Of a stretch of DNA of 64,000 nt, positions 14,250 through 28,417 are shown one piece after another. The first letter of the stretch is position 1; each line of letters begins with the position of its first letter. Position numbers and translations under genes: made by a program. The DNA comes from Anisakis pegreffii. Lineage: Eukaryota > Nematoda > Chromadorea > Rhabditida > Anisakidae. The stretch lies in NCBI GenBank assembly GCA_035041965.1, contig JAPYMA010002489.1:21976-85975 (forward strand), written 5' to 3'. The notes under the pieces were generated by a model. The model had not been told where the DNA came from and did not search any database. It saw only the letters and a program-made list of their open reading frames with translations.

Positions 14250-17200
14250 TCTTATGTGAAATTATGATGAGTCAAAAAGATGCGTCCGCTTCACGCTTAT
14301 TAGCATAATTTATTGGGATAATGAAAAGAACCATCCATCCATTTCATACGGTGGATCGAAATTGTTCTTGGCTTGTTGTTATTGTTGTTGTTATTCATCA
14401 GTAATCATCTCGCATAACTCATCGTCTTCACTATTGCATTCTTGTTCTCTGATGTTAATCCTACTCTGAAATGAGAAAGAAATACTGACACTCGAAAACA
14501 TTTTGTTAAGGTGTTGTCGGCAATGTTGAATCTGCTCATCACTAACAGCAACTTCTCTGAAAAGAAGTCCTCTTTTTGATTTTGATCAAGAAAAATCAAA
14601 GAATACTATCTATAAATTTATATTTTCAATCATGGATTCTAAATGATAAGCGCATTTTTGCGCAGCACTTAAGAATTTGATGCAGTATCGGTTCTTGACC
14701 TGATGGCCGCAAGAAACATTCCCGATCGTAAGGTGAAGGCAAAAATTCAGTGAATTAGTAGACGTCGATCACAAATGGTATGGGAGAAACACGACTTGAC
14801 GACTTGATTTGGGTTGATGTTGTATGTTGGTAAGAAGCACTTTCGTTGGATACAGACATGATTTGTTTGGACGTTTGTGTCAAATCAGTGAATCCGGATA
14901 ATTTTGAGATGGTGAAATGATGAGCAAGTAAGTAAGCAGTGAATTGTGCAATAAGTATTATAGGTAGCGGCTGCATAGCAAAATGCATTATGGACGATTT
15001 TGAAATATGATAGTGTTATTGTGATGGGATTCACATTGACGAATTACTACTTTAGAGCGGTGTGACATAAAGTCATCTAACAGAAACAATCATCGCATTC
15101 GAACTGCCAGTGATATGCGGCCGAATGAACGCGCAGACATCACTGAACATATGAAAATGTCAAATTTATTTATTACATATGAGTAGTCGTTTCATTTTTG
15201 ACTGATATATGAGGGTACTAATATTCAAATTTTATTCATAGTTTTTGTTCAGCATGCTCGTTGCTATCACTGTTAGCAGCCTAAGCAGTAGTTGGCTGCT
15301 TATGGGATCAGCTGAAGGAGAAGAGAAGAATGAATAGAACTTCAAATTTGTTGGCATCCTAAGTGGAGTATATTATTTGTGGTTGATTTCCAACGTTTAC
15401 TTCGGCGAATACTGATTATTTGGTTGTTTCCACTTTCTTTTTGCGCTGAAGTCGGCTGCAAGTCGACTTGAACCTTTCCAGATATTACGTGCGATTTCTA
15501 AAATGGTCGTGAATCGGTCAACGACGATTCAGACTGTTCGTTAATTCATCCGTCATTTTTGCGATTGTGATACAAATCGCTGAATGTCATATTCTCAAGT
15601 CTTTGCTCCCGAACGATCAAATGAACTCCTGAATAAGCAACCTATAAGCCATGGATGGGACGTTTCTAATTCTATTGAAATCTGATTCTATGCTTGAATC
15701 CGCAGCTGGACTTAAATATGGGAATGTTATTGAGTCAAAACTCGAGTTTGATTTGAGTGGGTCCGATTTGTGAAGCTTGCACGGTATAAATCCATGCAAG
15801 CTTACAAATTGCCCAACGACTGGGATTGTGAATTTGACAATAGGTGAAAATTCGGTTGAGATAATAATTTTCACATGCAGCAAATAATTTCACGTCACAT
15901 CACTGTTACTTTCCTTTAAGTTCTTACATTGAATACTGAAATGTATAATCCTAACGTTTGAATCTTTGAGGAGTGATTTCAATGGTATTATTTTATATCT
16001 CCGTTTATGGGTGAAGGAATATATGGGTTGAAGAGCGGTATCTTTATCCTCACATGGTGGTGCAGTCATAAAATTTTGATGACCGGACACATTGTTTGAG
16101 TGCTCTGCGCGAAAGTGGATCGACTTTGTGGGTGACTAATCCGAAAGTATTGTCATCGTAATCAAATGACCATTAAACCAATTTGTTGATGTTCATCGCA
16201 CTATCAAAATGTTATTAGTGGAGTGCATTCCTTGGCGTGCTGGAACCAGATGTTTTGAATCAATTTGTCTAGATTTTCAAGAAATTAGATTGATCACCAC
16301 AACCACCGATTCGTTTCTCATCGTATCTAAAGGCCTCCAGTCAACTGATAATCAATATTATTGCGTTCGATTAATCACTAGTGACCACTTTCGAAAACTG
16401 AAACATTCCACGAGAGCGTAACTGAACAATGACGTTCTAGAAAGGTGTTATTTTTAGGCGAACCTCATTTTTGCCTTCAAACTCGAAACAATTTCCACAT
16501 CAGTGACATAATCCTATCGTTCGCTCAAATGCTAGCAGAGTATTGTCATCATGAAATATACAGTAGTTGTTTATGTTGTGTTGTTTTGCGAGTAGTGATT
16601 CAATGAATATTTGAAACGTCACTAGCGATTTGAAATGTCATCCGTATTGCATTTAATCGCCATCATCAAAAAATTATGATCAAATGTACCGCCAAAGCAA
16701 ATCGATAGATTATCGTTAAGTGAAATGATTAATGCTAGGCAGAGTTGGGTATCGATCACGAACATTCACATAAAATCAAATGATTGACGATGAATAATAT
16801 AATTTGATATGATTTCACTGACTGACGATATTTAAGTGCGCGCTATAGAAGGAGTGAATGAATGCACACGACCATGTCAGTATCACCACCAAAACTTGAA
16901 GTTCCACATTTAATTCTTCAAACTGCCAGTAAGCACAAGCTGCTGCTGCTGCGGCTGCTATAAAGAGTAGTGCCTCTGTCATGCTGTTGCCAATGGCCGC
17001 CGCACAAGAACTCTTCAAACTTCTGAAAGCATCCAACTACTCGTCAGTGTTTTGTCAGGCAGCAGCTATCTAATGGCATCGTATTGTCGTTATTTATTTA
17101 TCTATTCATATATTTTGTTGGTTTTATTTGTTTGTTCGCCGCTTCTTCACATTTTCTTCTTCTCCTTTTCCTTCGGCTAAGAAGCATCAACTAAACATCG

Positions 17201-17790
17201 CTTTAAATTATTCGCAACTTTTATCTTCTCCACTTATTTCACTACTTTTATTTCGTTTCCAATATTATCGCCATCATCATTTAGCAGCGCACATACACAT
17301 TTATATAGAGAACTCACATTGGCATTCATATTGGAATCGTATAAAATACACTTAAATATACCCACAACTCATGTCAAGCTCTCTTTGATTTGTGCCGACA
17401 TTTAAAATGGTTGATGAGACTGACTTGTTGCACTCACAAAAGCAGTCATCGAACTATCTCCAAGTTTTTTTTTTTGCGTAAAACATTATTTGTTGTTGTT
17501 ATTCGCGTTTGCAGAACATCAATATGGATCGATGTTCGTTCAGTTTTTCAATGTTTAGAGTCTTGTCTCTGGATTTAAACAATGTGCTCGTCTTTTGTAT
17601 GAACACAGGAAATTAGCCAGGTTTATGTGATGCAATGAGTGCTGACTTGTTTGAAGTGATCTCGTCGACAACCAGTTTGAGTTCTGCTGCATTCTGCATT
17701 TTATGGGTGGTGTTCTCAATGCAGTAGTTCAGGTGAGACGTTTGCTGCTGTGTGAAGTATTCTTTGAAGCGTGGAGGAAATCTTAAGCAA

Positions 17791-17810
17791 ATGCTCATGC
17801 TCATGCTCAT
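17791..17810. repeat. (ATGCTC)n hexamer repeat
   Basis: Three full ATGCTC units plus a partial unit. On the minus strand it reads as a Met-Ser dipeptide repeat in a short open frame that has no other sign of being a gene. Confidence 0.8.
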
Positions 17811-19152
17811 CCGTTGCTGCTAGCAGGTTGTGACCCACTGAAGTCGATCAATTGAATTTTAGGTTCTTTGGTTTTAAACTTTTTAGGTGATTCATTTCGT
17901 TTGATTAACGCATTCGATTTGCATGAGTAATCATCAGATCTGTGATGCAGTGATTCAGTCTTTTATAATGAAATTCCGACCTCAATAGATTTGTCAAGCG
18001 CTATGAGATTAATTGAATGGTTGTCATATATCTTTGTGATGGTGAGATTAATTGGATGGGCATTTGCATCGTATTAATCACAGTAATAACTGTAGTTGAT
18101 CGCTTACTGATCGCACACTGAAGTCATGAATTTTATAATTCTGAAACGAAAATTCTGAAAATGCAAGTTTAGATGCCAGTAAATGAAAAGCTAATCAACT
18201 GAGCAAATTTCTTCGAGTTGATGTGAGCGGTGAACAAGTTTAGTGGGTTGTAAGCGATTTGGATGGCGTGTTTTTGACATGTGCCCATTTTGATGGTACG
18301 TTCATCGGTGTGATGTTGACGATTCGGACGGTGACAACGACTGAAGGTGACAACTGATTGTGTGTGTGTATGTGATAGATGCGCTTCTCATTTCACTGTT
18401 TGCATTGCGAATCCATCACTGCCCACTCTTGTTAGCAAATTGTGCAGAATCAACTTAGCAGCAGGCAGAGACTTTAAATGAATATTTTCAGTTGTGCGTT
18501 GAATAATTTTAGAATAGCTGCCGTACAAAGCTGCTGATACTGCTAGTGTTGTTGGTGCTGCTGATTCAACTCGATCGATTCAATCACTTAGCTGCTGTCA
18601 TTGTTAACACCTCTTCGGCATTTTGACGTTCGATTGATTGGAACGTCAACATTGTTGTTTTTCTGAAAATTAATACCTTCCTTTCTCCTACTCACATCAA
18701 ATGACACACCTCACTCATCAAACTGATATCGCCACATCATCGCAGAGATTATTTTCAGTTGAAGCTTACGAAACTAAACAATTTTGATGGCTTCCTCAAA
18801 AATTCTGTCTCATCCTCAAAAAGTAATGATTCTTTAGTTGTTTAATGGATGGAGATGCCAAACCTATGGTTGATATCCTAAAGCCAAATCCTTGAACAGG
18901 AGTGTCGCAAAATGGGAGGATTATGACATAGATAATTACTTAAAGTGTTCTTGAAGATTCTATCACCATGTAAGACTCGAACGGATATCGCGCAATATTT
19001 CTCAAATTGAAGCGATCGTAGAGCAATAGTCCAATTGTGCTGTTTATCGTATAATAGGAACAGTTCAATCAATGATACGATGATAAGAGGTGTCAAGCTG
19101 ATTGACATTAAGTATGCTGTTTGTGTGATTGCATCATCTTACCTCACGTGAT

Positions 19153-19176
19153 CACAACAACAACAACAACAACAAC
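19153..19176. repeat. (CAA)n microsatellite
   Basis: Eight uninterrupted CAA/ACA units in intergenic DNA. Confidence 0.85.
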
Positions 19177-22100
19177 CTAACAAAATCTGATGAGTCATTT
19201 AATTGCATCGATAAATGACCATAAAATTCATCATTCAATTGTTAAAATCTATGAAGAGCAGTCTATTATGGGTTTCTCAAGACAAGAAAGTGTCGCCGTT
19301 GTGCGAGCAAAAAAATAACAATACGCGTATGCAAATTGAACGGAAACGATGCGATGTTGTTGTTGTGATGATGACACAATATCCGTTGAATGTTTCTACT
19401 TTCACCTGTTCAAGTGATCGCGTATTTTTCGTAAACGTGGAAAATTTTGAGTGTCTTGTCTTTTTAAATATTCATTTGTTTGCGATAGTAAAATTTTCAA
19501 CACAGCGATTTCATACTGAATCATGAACAGGGATGGTTTTAAGCATCATTGTCTTGCTATAACTGTTTGGATTAGAGAGGATATGACTAGAATACGGTTG
19601 ACACAGTGATTCCACGGGACAAAGTCGGGAACCAGAACAGGTTCTTGATTTGATAGCCTCTGTCTACGTAAGGATATGGGGAGATAACAGTTTTTTCCGC
19701 TAGGTCAAGGAGGGACTGGAAGAGAAATATTCATCTGGATCGTAACCAAAGTCTCTAGGTTATATCATTCTTGATTAGGGAGGTTATTAGGTAAATGACT
19801 CCAAACTTCTTGCAAACAATATCTTCGAAAGCTGTTTTCGCTTGTAACTTTGTGACGAGATCGTCAGATCTCTTCATATGGTTAAGCAAAATACATCTCC
19901 GACCAAAAACTAGACCAATTCCCTCGTTTCTCTTATCTATTTGAAATAATCGCTCGTGTCGGCATCGCCATTAATGTTTTTATGTTATATTTGGTGTTGT
20001 TTACTCATTTATGTTGTTGTTTATTTATTCATTCATCTTTATGATCGATCAGCCGAAATTCTGCATGCAAGAACGAACATTCGAAGTCAGAATCATGCAA
20101 ATGACATTTTTGCCAATGAGTATTTTATGCGATCGCATCGATACGATCTTCTCAATGGAATCGCTTCGACAAAAGTAGTTCGTTCGATCACTGGTTTGTT
20201 CATCGGAAATCGATAACGATCACATTCGTTAGTCGCTCGCAATTGCTACGAACGCATGAATTAATCATTCCTCTTGCATAATCGACAACACCTACATATT
20301 CATGACAGAATAGCACTCGCACAACTCTCCAAGCTGTCAGCGGACTGAAGTGTGACCTCACAGTGATCACCTCATGATCGCATCAATCTAGCAAGAAAAT
20401 CTCGATGAGTTTCCATGTGATTCCTTTAAATGGCTCGTTTGGTCGTTAGTTTATCTCGTTTGTATTCATTGTATTTCGCGCAATATCGTACAGCCGGGAA
20501 AATACTGTGAACGGCCATTCCCACTGTTTAATTCTGAGGTTTTTTTCAGAATATTCACGAATTCATTATTACTTCATTTTTGCCAACGATTCGTTTACAT
20601 ACTTTGAATTCGATGAATTATGGGGATTGGTTGCAATTGCAACTTTGTAGAAGACCATATTGGATTCATTAGTTGTAGCTAGATCGGATTATGTGCTCTT
20701 GATTTCCATATTTTGCAGAAGAATTCGCATTGTTTTCGGTGATACGTTCCTGTGCCTGGATTATCTTTATTTGTTCTTCGCATAAACATCTGAAATCGCT
20801 ATTTGCATGGATGATTTTCGTTTCCACACAATTAATCTGGCCAACAAATATGGCGAGATTAATATGAAACGACTCAGATGAATAAATGCGATTTGCTCGT
20901 GCTGATCAAATTGGAGTTAGAATAGTGTTTTGGATTCACAATGGCACAGCTCGACCGAGACACATAGCACAAAAGTGGCTCGTTGATTCGGTCATCGCGA
21001 AGTTCATAACTCATAAATAAGTTTTCTTGAATGGCCCTATTATATGTTATAGTTAGGCTTACTTCTTGAAGAATTGCGTCCAATCAATCTCGTCAACAAA
21101 CCACTGATGAGCGGAATTAGCAGCAGCAACCGATTGGAGTGTTCGATTGGCTTAAGTACTCGCTCGCCAATCTATGGCTGTCAGACAATAAAACGATGTC
21201 TTCACCGTTTTTTTTTCGTGAAGTTCAAATCAATTTTTAGTCGTTCAAATTTTTATGGGTATCCATTTTTCACAGCAATCGAATTTTCATCAGCTTCACC
21301 GTGAACTTCTTGAATTTCTTTTGAAGAGCCACAAAACCACATAATATCATCTCATCGAATCCTAAATCTACGCCAAAGCCACATCAACTCTAGCAACCAC
21401 CAGAATAATGCACACAACACCAGTACTTGTGAGCACAATAGTGCTCAATAATTCTGAATTGAAGGCGCCACAATAAGCTCAATCAAATTTATCAGTGTCC
21501 ATCGAGAGTGCTGTGCGATGCTTTCAACTTGTGATATTGTACTAATCGCGCTAATCACTGTTGTCACTTATCAGTTTGGTATCAGTTAGTGCCATGCACC
21601 AAATTTGTTTAGCTATGCAAAATTGTCGATTTCTTATGCGTTTTACTTTCTTTTCAGCATGTCGCCAACCTGTTGAGGTTGACACTGCAAAACGTTTTTG
21701 ATAAAATCTCAGTGAGCAGCCAGCCATTCAAAAAGTGCACACGGTTATCAGTGAGCCCAAAAAAGAAGTCAATAATAATCAGTAAATGTCATTCAAACGT
21801 TCTGAATGCTTCATTGGAATAAGGATAGTTTCGGTTCCTCACAATACCACTTGCTTAATCAAAGCATCACTATATACATGGATTTATTTTTTATGTAATT
21901 CTGAATCTTTGAATATCGTCTGATTAGGATAGATATGAATTGCTCAGTGCAATTGTTTTCAAAATATTCCTACATTATCTGACCTAATGTGATGATAACC
22001 GATATCAGTCAGTTAATGTAGTCGAAATGTGCGAATAACATTCATTTTTGCTAATATCTGTCGATCACGTTCACTTTATCATGATCACAGAATCCAATAC

Positions 22101-23298
22101 CGATTAGCGAATCTGACTTGCGCATTCACAAATGTGAACAATCACTGTGGTTCTAAACTTATAGAGTGGAACATTTTCGATGTGTTGAGTGTTGCGATCC
22201 TCATTCGCTTACACAAGTGCACCGTATGAGGCTATTGTAGGAAAGTGGCTGGCGTTTACAGTATGCTTGCCTAAGAGCGTTCAGTATGAAAGAATTTTTG
22301 TTCGAAAAGTTTATCTTCGCCGAGTGAACGTAAACGTGTTGACGATATAAACTGTGCATGATTTGATAGAGAACTGTGTTGAATCAAACTGTGCAAAAAA
22401 AACAAAAAAATGCACCGTCGAAAGATTGACATGTTGATAGAAACGGTACTAAAATGGAATGATGTTGGCATCAAACTGCCAATTCAATTGCTTGTACAAA
22501 AGGTCGACCCTGATTTAGTTTTGATTCAGTTGACGCTGTGCTTCCTCCTCAACTGACCAACAACTTCTATCTCGTCAGCTCTCTGGCACTCAGTTGATAC
22601 TCAACAAGCGCTGATTATCGCTGCAGAAGACATCAGTCTCACATTTCCACTCAATAGTCACCATCTAGAAACCGTTGGGAATGTTAAGGCCGTAGCGGAA
22701 AATTTTGCTACATTATTTGATGCTCAATTAAAGTAATACCTTACTGGAAGCTGAGCAAGAACCCCAGATGAATGGGATGCTTCATGTTTTCAAAAAAATT
22801 TTCACATTTTCCTCGTAGAGAAGGGGATATTTTTTCCTTGAACTGTTTCTTTTCATATCTTCCTATAACCGTTTCGCGAAATTTTCACTGATACTTGAGA
22901 GAAATATTCAAAAAATCAGTCATGCCCTAAATATTCAGATGAAAATCGCAATGAATTCCGCCTAGTAAAGTAATAAATGAAAAGCTAAAAGCATTGCTAA
23001 ATGCGATCATAATATGTTGGTGAAGCAAAATATTAGTTCGAAGACAATAGTGATTCAAAAATAATAAAGTGTCTATTGTGAGGTGCTCTGATCGATCTGT
23101 ATGAACGATAAATAGACTAAATGATTGAAATGATTGATATGTTCGTATCAAGTAACATCATCATTACCATTTCATCTTTTGCTCGAAACTTATCTTATCC
23201 ATCCATTCACATTATTCACTCAGTCATTATTCGTTTATCCTTGCATTAGCCTTTCATTGCTCCGCATAATCACCTCGACACTATTCTTGTTCCACTAA

Positions 23299-23606
23299 AC
23301 GCTAATCGTTCTGAAGCCATCCGTGCCTTCAAAATCTCTCAAAATTGTCGACGTTATTGACTGGAATGCCAACATTAATTCCACACAACTGGATCGCTCC
23401 TTCTTCGCTTTGAAACCAGAAAATTTGAGATCTGAATCCATCAGTTTAAATCGAGATTGCAAACCGTCTAGATTCATCGCTTTCGAAGGAATCACGACTA
23501 GTTCGATGGAGCGTTCTCGCACTCGAGAGCTACTGTCTCCGAATGAAATTTGTTTGAGATGTTTGTAAAGCAGCACCTCGTTTATTGTTGCCAAGCAACC
23601 TATCAT
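23299..23606. other. region open on both strands upstream of F-box gene A
   Basis: Two frames are open over almost the same bases. The minus frame (23606 to 23295) encodes 103 residues from an ATG to a stop. The plus frame is open from 23299 to a stop at 23566-23568. The plus frame meets a good donor, TGTTT|GTAAAG, that leaves two bases of a codon. The acceptor ATTTTCAG just inside the annotated first exon of F-box gene A (about 23859) would complete that codon and keep the F-box frame. The plus frame may therefore be an upstream exon of gene A, or the minus frame may be a separate small gene or remnant. Neither translation matches a family I recognise. The base composition is richer in G+C than its surroundings. 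Confidence 0.3.
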
Positions 23607-23835
23607 GTATGAAATTATTGCTGTGCGATTAATAATACTTAAGGAGTAGTTCGTAAATTGTCATGAGTGCATCATAGTGTCCATCAACGTGTTTCAGTTT
23701 GGTGATTCTGGTTAATTCAATAAGGCAACTTTCGATTGTTCCCGTATGATCACGCTTTTTGTAGTGTTTCGCAATATGCATCGTAATGATTCATCGCAAT
23801 CCGTTCGTTGAACCCTTATCACTGATGCCTAAAAT

Positions 23836-26800
23836 ATGGAATTCATAGACAGAATTTTCAGAATACAATGGACGACACTCAACTGTGTAGCGTTGCGTCT
23901 ACTTCAGCTGTGGCCCAAAGCAGCCACCACCACCAGTACGTTGCCCAGAGCCTCAAAAGCGACTAAGAGTGTGCAAGGCTCCTCTTCTTCTTCTTCGTGT
24001 CATCTATCCGAATTACCAGAGAACTTAATCACTGCAATATTCGATAATCTTAACTATAAGGATGTGCTACGGTCACATCTCATCAACAAACGACTCCGAA
24101 AAATACTTCGTCGCAATTCACATTATCTGTGCCGGCCGAGTGTTTCAGAAATGAGGTATGTGCAATTTCAAAATTTTTATCGCTAAATTCTACGAAAATT
24201 ATTGCATTTTCTGTGTGCTAAACATGAGAAAAAGGAAACGCAGCATTGTAAAGTTTAGAAAATATTTCGAAAACACTTCCCAAATGAATTGATTCTAATT
24301 CTGATGCTTCCTACCACCAAACTGCTCCTATGCCATTCGCTGCACAGCCTTAACCGAAGTTATTCTTTACTGAGACTCATTCCTAATCAAAACTCTAATA
24401 AATTTCTCTCACTAGCCCCAGCAAAATATTCGTTGCTATGATTTGTAACATAGTGTCGAGTTAGTTTTTCTTCTATGTACTTGTGTGTGTGTGTGTGTGT
24501 CCATTAGCACTACAATACTCTCCAGTGAAGCTGATAAACACGATCATCGATAATATTGTTTGTGATAGCCCGAAAAAAACTTCGAAGATACGACTACTAC
24601 AGTGCATGATTTATATGCTTTGGCAATAAAATGCTCTTTTTTACGCAAAAATGTTGAAATTCATGTTGAAAATTATCATTTACCAACATCTGAACATTCA
24701 CAACTACTGTCACGCAATAAATGTGATTACGTGCGGAACTAATTTTACGATTAGCAATTACTTTCGATGGATTCCAATGAAAAATATGCGCTTTGACATT
24801 CCATACCACACATTATAACTTATACGAGCTGCTTGATTAGCCAACAATATACATTACTGTCCATTCTAGGGTCAAGATGGGTTTGATCGAGAAACGCTAT
24901 CGCCCTCTTGGTAGGCTACAGCCTATATCTTCATTTCAACGGTGCAAAAGCTCACGAAGACTACTGAATATTGCGTTTGGACGCCAACCGAATCTGCCGA
25001 ATGCAAACCACAATTTGAGGTGGAAAGAATTCAACGAGCATGAAGAGCTAATCGGAGGTCACTAATCAACCATCCTTTCGAATCATCGTGATTTACAAAT
25101 GAATTTAACGTTGACTGATCGAAATCGGTCCTAAGCAGTGTTTTATCTGGAGCATTCGAGTGGTAGAAATCTCAAATATGGTCAAAATGTTCAGTGTCGT
25201 GTGTTGAGACGACAGCGTTTTACTACACCATTCAATAGTTAATATCAATATACAAATTTACAATCAGTCAAAACTTGCAGATGAACACGCAATGTCGTCG
25301 TTGTTCTTGGATACCTTAGGCGATACTCTCAAGCAAGTGAATGTCGACGGCACTCTATCGTTTTACGGAATCGCGATTGACTCAAGTCTCTACGAACGAC
25401 TCACCAGATCGTGGGTGCACATCAGGTCAGTAACATTTAAAATGTCACATTCAGAACAGATGAATTTCTTGGACTTTTTAGCCTGAACTATTTGCATCTC
25501 TAATGAAGCTCTGCCTTAAAATGTTCATGATTTGATTATGATCTATGAGAGATCTATCTATACGTCTTCGTTCATTCACGCAAGCCATTCACCTACCATA
25601 GATGTTGTTCGGTGGCTCACCATGTCAACAAGGCCACTGGGAAGTTTAACTCTAGCAAATGTAAGCTGCTTAACATCAAATCAAACTATTACATCAAACT
25701 AAAGAACACCAACGCAGCATTTGAGTCATTGCATGCCCAAACACACTGTCCAGGTGGTATAAACATCTCATGATTACGAGTTAATCTCATCAATTCCAAA
25801 CCGTGACGTTTTTGAACTTCGTTCACAGTTCTCGATTGTGATACGATGGGAATTTTGTGTTCAGTGGTTGTATGAGAATAATACTCATACTAGAAATAGT
25901 AGCAGTGATAACGTTATCGCAATCACTAATATTACGTTCACTCGCATGAATTTCATCGCTTTCTCCAACACACAATCAATCTCATACAAGCTGTTTGAAA
26001 GCACTTTCCATCAGACAATTCGTTGTGTCCAACTGAAAGTAAAATATTCAAGGAATACTGAAATTTGTAAACTGGGAAAGTTTTGCTGAGGTTTTCCAAA
26101 TGAAGAACTTAAATTACGGGCGATTATATCACAGTAAGATAGGTAGAGTGACGTGGAACAGAATAAAATCGCAAACGGTAGCAAAAATGAAACAAAAATA
26201 ACGCAATGATGATAAAAATATTTGTGTACGATAGATATGTGCATGACAGCTTTCGAAGGCGTTTGTAAACAAACATGACACAGAACGCATCTGTGACATT
26301 CGGATGCAACAACTTTTTCAGTCCAGCCAAAAAATTTTAGTTTATCAGTCGTATGGCTCCTCGGATGGATACATTTTGAATTCTATAATAAATCTGAATT
26401 TGTGATTCTGTGTCATAATCCGATCCGTGCGTACATGAAGTTGCTTTCATCTCAAACATTAGTTGGACTGTTTGCGTAGGAAAAAGCTGAGGAATTGTTC
26501 TTGAGCTAGCTTCAAACGCTTCCATCGGATGATCAATCTCAACAGTTTAACATACGGCACGATCGCCTGTAAAAATAAGATGCTAACACCTATGCTTAGA
26601 TATTTGCGACATTTTTCGACGTTTTGCAAAATGCTTCGAATTAGTATGCAAGTGAACTGCGTGCCTTTCGCAGTCATTACTCCAATCCCTCGTCACAATT
26701 CCATCGCTGAAAAAATCTTCGAATTCACCTCTTCGCATCATCATCAACATTTTTGTAGCAAACTACTTACGTGCTATTAGAGTACTGCACGAGATGCAAA

Positions 26801-28417
26801 TAATCGCCTCTCTCAACGCAAATACGTTGATTATTTTGTATTTTTTTTTGCGCATTCAATGCATCGACTATCAATCACGCTGAAGAATTCATTCAAATTA
26901 GCATCAGTCAACAACGATAATTACAGTTCATCTCTTCATTACCATAAACAATTTTGTACTGAAAAAAGCGCATTTTTTTGCAATCGACTGCATGGCGCCA
27001 CGTCATTTCTGAGCTGCACTTTTGAGCGACATTTCGCACTCCGCGTGACATATTTTTACCGATGAGACTTCGATAAATTTTTACGTTTGTTTACAACAAA
27101 TCTGCAACTAAAATTTGTTTACTTTTGGATTTTTTGAATGTTTACGATTTGAAGATCTATCAATCATGCGATTACGAAGTTATTACAGTGCAAACAATAG
27201 AATCGCCTGCAAAACTGTCAACAACTCAGTGCCCAAAAGGCTTTTTTTCTCATTGAGGAACTGCTTTTGCATGATAATTATGAAAATCATCATCGAGTGC
27301 AGGAGAATGTTGCTGAAAATTTTCCAAAAATTTTGAGTTTTCGATTGAAGAGCCATTTCTGCAAAAGTGCATATGATAAGCATGATGTTTGCAGCAATGC
27401 GCACGATTTGGTCTTCACGTTGTGTCGTTTTCGTTTGCAAACTGAGCAATTCCGTGAGTTGCTGATCCGAACCAATGCACACAAATTGAATTTGGAACTT
27501 TCGCAATTCGACGAGGACATCTTGAACGATTATGTGGGTGATATGAAACGCAGCATTGCTTTAAGCTTATTCATTGTTTCATTCCATTCTGCTGTCGAAC
27601 ATCTATCATACAAATAAATAGTTTACAGTGCATGAAAATGACCACAATTATGAGTGGATGTGACATTAGCATATTTTGTGACCACTTCAGGTTCTTGAAG
27701 GCTTGCAAGACTGCCACGAGTTTGCCGCATCGACAACTGTGCCCAAATACTATCGCACGTTAACGGATCGCACGTTGAATCGATGGGCCACTCAAGATTC
27801 TCTACCATTGAGGATAAATTTTCACAATGTTTGCGCCAACTTCACCCTAGACGGTGTGTTGACGTTGATCAATGTAAGAGTTTATTTTTTATTTTTTGGT
27901 TGGATTCGTAGTTCAGTACGCCTCATCGTTCACTGCATACATCCATCAGGTACCCCAGTGAAACCAAAAAGTTTCAATGAATGTGCAATATTTTTGAGGA
28001 AAGAGATCTTGGAAACTTCATCATCGGATTTGAAAAATATTCAGTGCTTCATCCTCTCAGTCACAGTTCACGTTTTTTTAGGCTCTTCAAGTGAAACACG
28101 CCGAACTGTTCAGTTCGGTAGCCGAGCCCACAACGTCTTCGTCGTCCTCAACGCATGCTCATACATCGTTGAAGCGTTACGATTGGAATTTTGGTTGCGT
28201 TCGATTGGTCGAAGATCGCTCGACAATTCTTGAGCTAATGTCTCTGGCCGGTTTCGTAGTTTGTGCCACCAACAATGACATCGTACCAAATCTATTGGAC
28301 ATATCACTGAACGTCAAACATCCACTGTCCACCTCGTTGCTTTTTCCTCAATACAAGTATTCCTCACTGATGAAAATTACGCTCCAGTTGGCGACGAATC
28401 AGTACAAAACCAATTGA
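23836..28417 (+). CDS. F-box protein A, six exons
   Basis: This is a probable substrate receptor of an SCF (Skp1-Cullin-F-box) ubiquitin ligase. Model exons are 23836-24155, 24870-25057, 25281-25425, 27395-27533, 27691-27873 and 28082-28417, giving 436 residues with intron phases 2,1,2,0,0. The F-box lies at about residues 58-98 and begins LSELPENLITAIFDNLNYKD, the usual LP..L...IF..L pattern. It follows a Ser-rich stretch (SSSSSS). The rest has no motif I can name; a similar C-terminal half in gene B (36319-39074) shows it is one conserved module. Exon 5 is 183 nt in both genes. Intron 3 is 1969 bp, far longer than the others. The start is uncertain: an upstream exon at 23299-23567 can be joined in frame. 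The exon 2 donor at 25058 (GTCACT) is chosen over GTAGGC at 24911 because it gives a length nearer to that of gene B. The F-box call is firm; the targets are unknown. Confidence 0.75.
24482..24500. repeat. (TG)n microsatellite in F-box A intron 1
   Basis: Nine and a half TG units lie inside the first intron of the F-box gene. Shorter TG runs occur near 8651 and 31534. Confidence 0.85.

Larger units (their letters stand above)
1..23298. other. gene-poor AT-rich region
   Basis: No open frame here could be assigned to a protein family or joined to others through matched splice phases. The open frames present are short, of low complexity or microsatellite-derived. The stretch contains scattered microsatellites, a perfect 12-bp tandem duplication at 11882-11905 and one degraded MITE-like copy at 1890-1985. 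It may be intergenic DNA, distal regulatory DNA for the F-box gene at 23.8 kb, or intron of a gene whose exons lie outside the window. Sequence alone cannot separate these. Confidence 0.6.

Noticed and set aside
16815..17036. 73-residue minus frame with an Ala run and hydrophobic stretch.
   Set aside because: The Ala run comes from the GCT microsatellite at 16939-16959, and there is no other support.
24870..24910. A short second exon of F-box A ending at the GTAGGC donor at 24911.
   Set aside because: It is also phase-compatible, but yields only about 14 residues where paralogue B has about 44. The longer exon to 25057 keeps the acidic end seen in B.
25602..25660. A mini-exon in F-box A (acceptor CATAG, donor GTAAGC).
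   Set aside because: Gene B has no counterpart, and the direct join 25425 to 27395 gives a matching phase and aligned residues.
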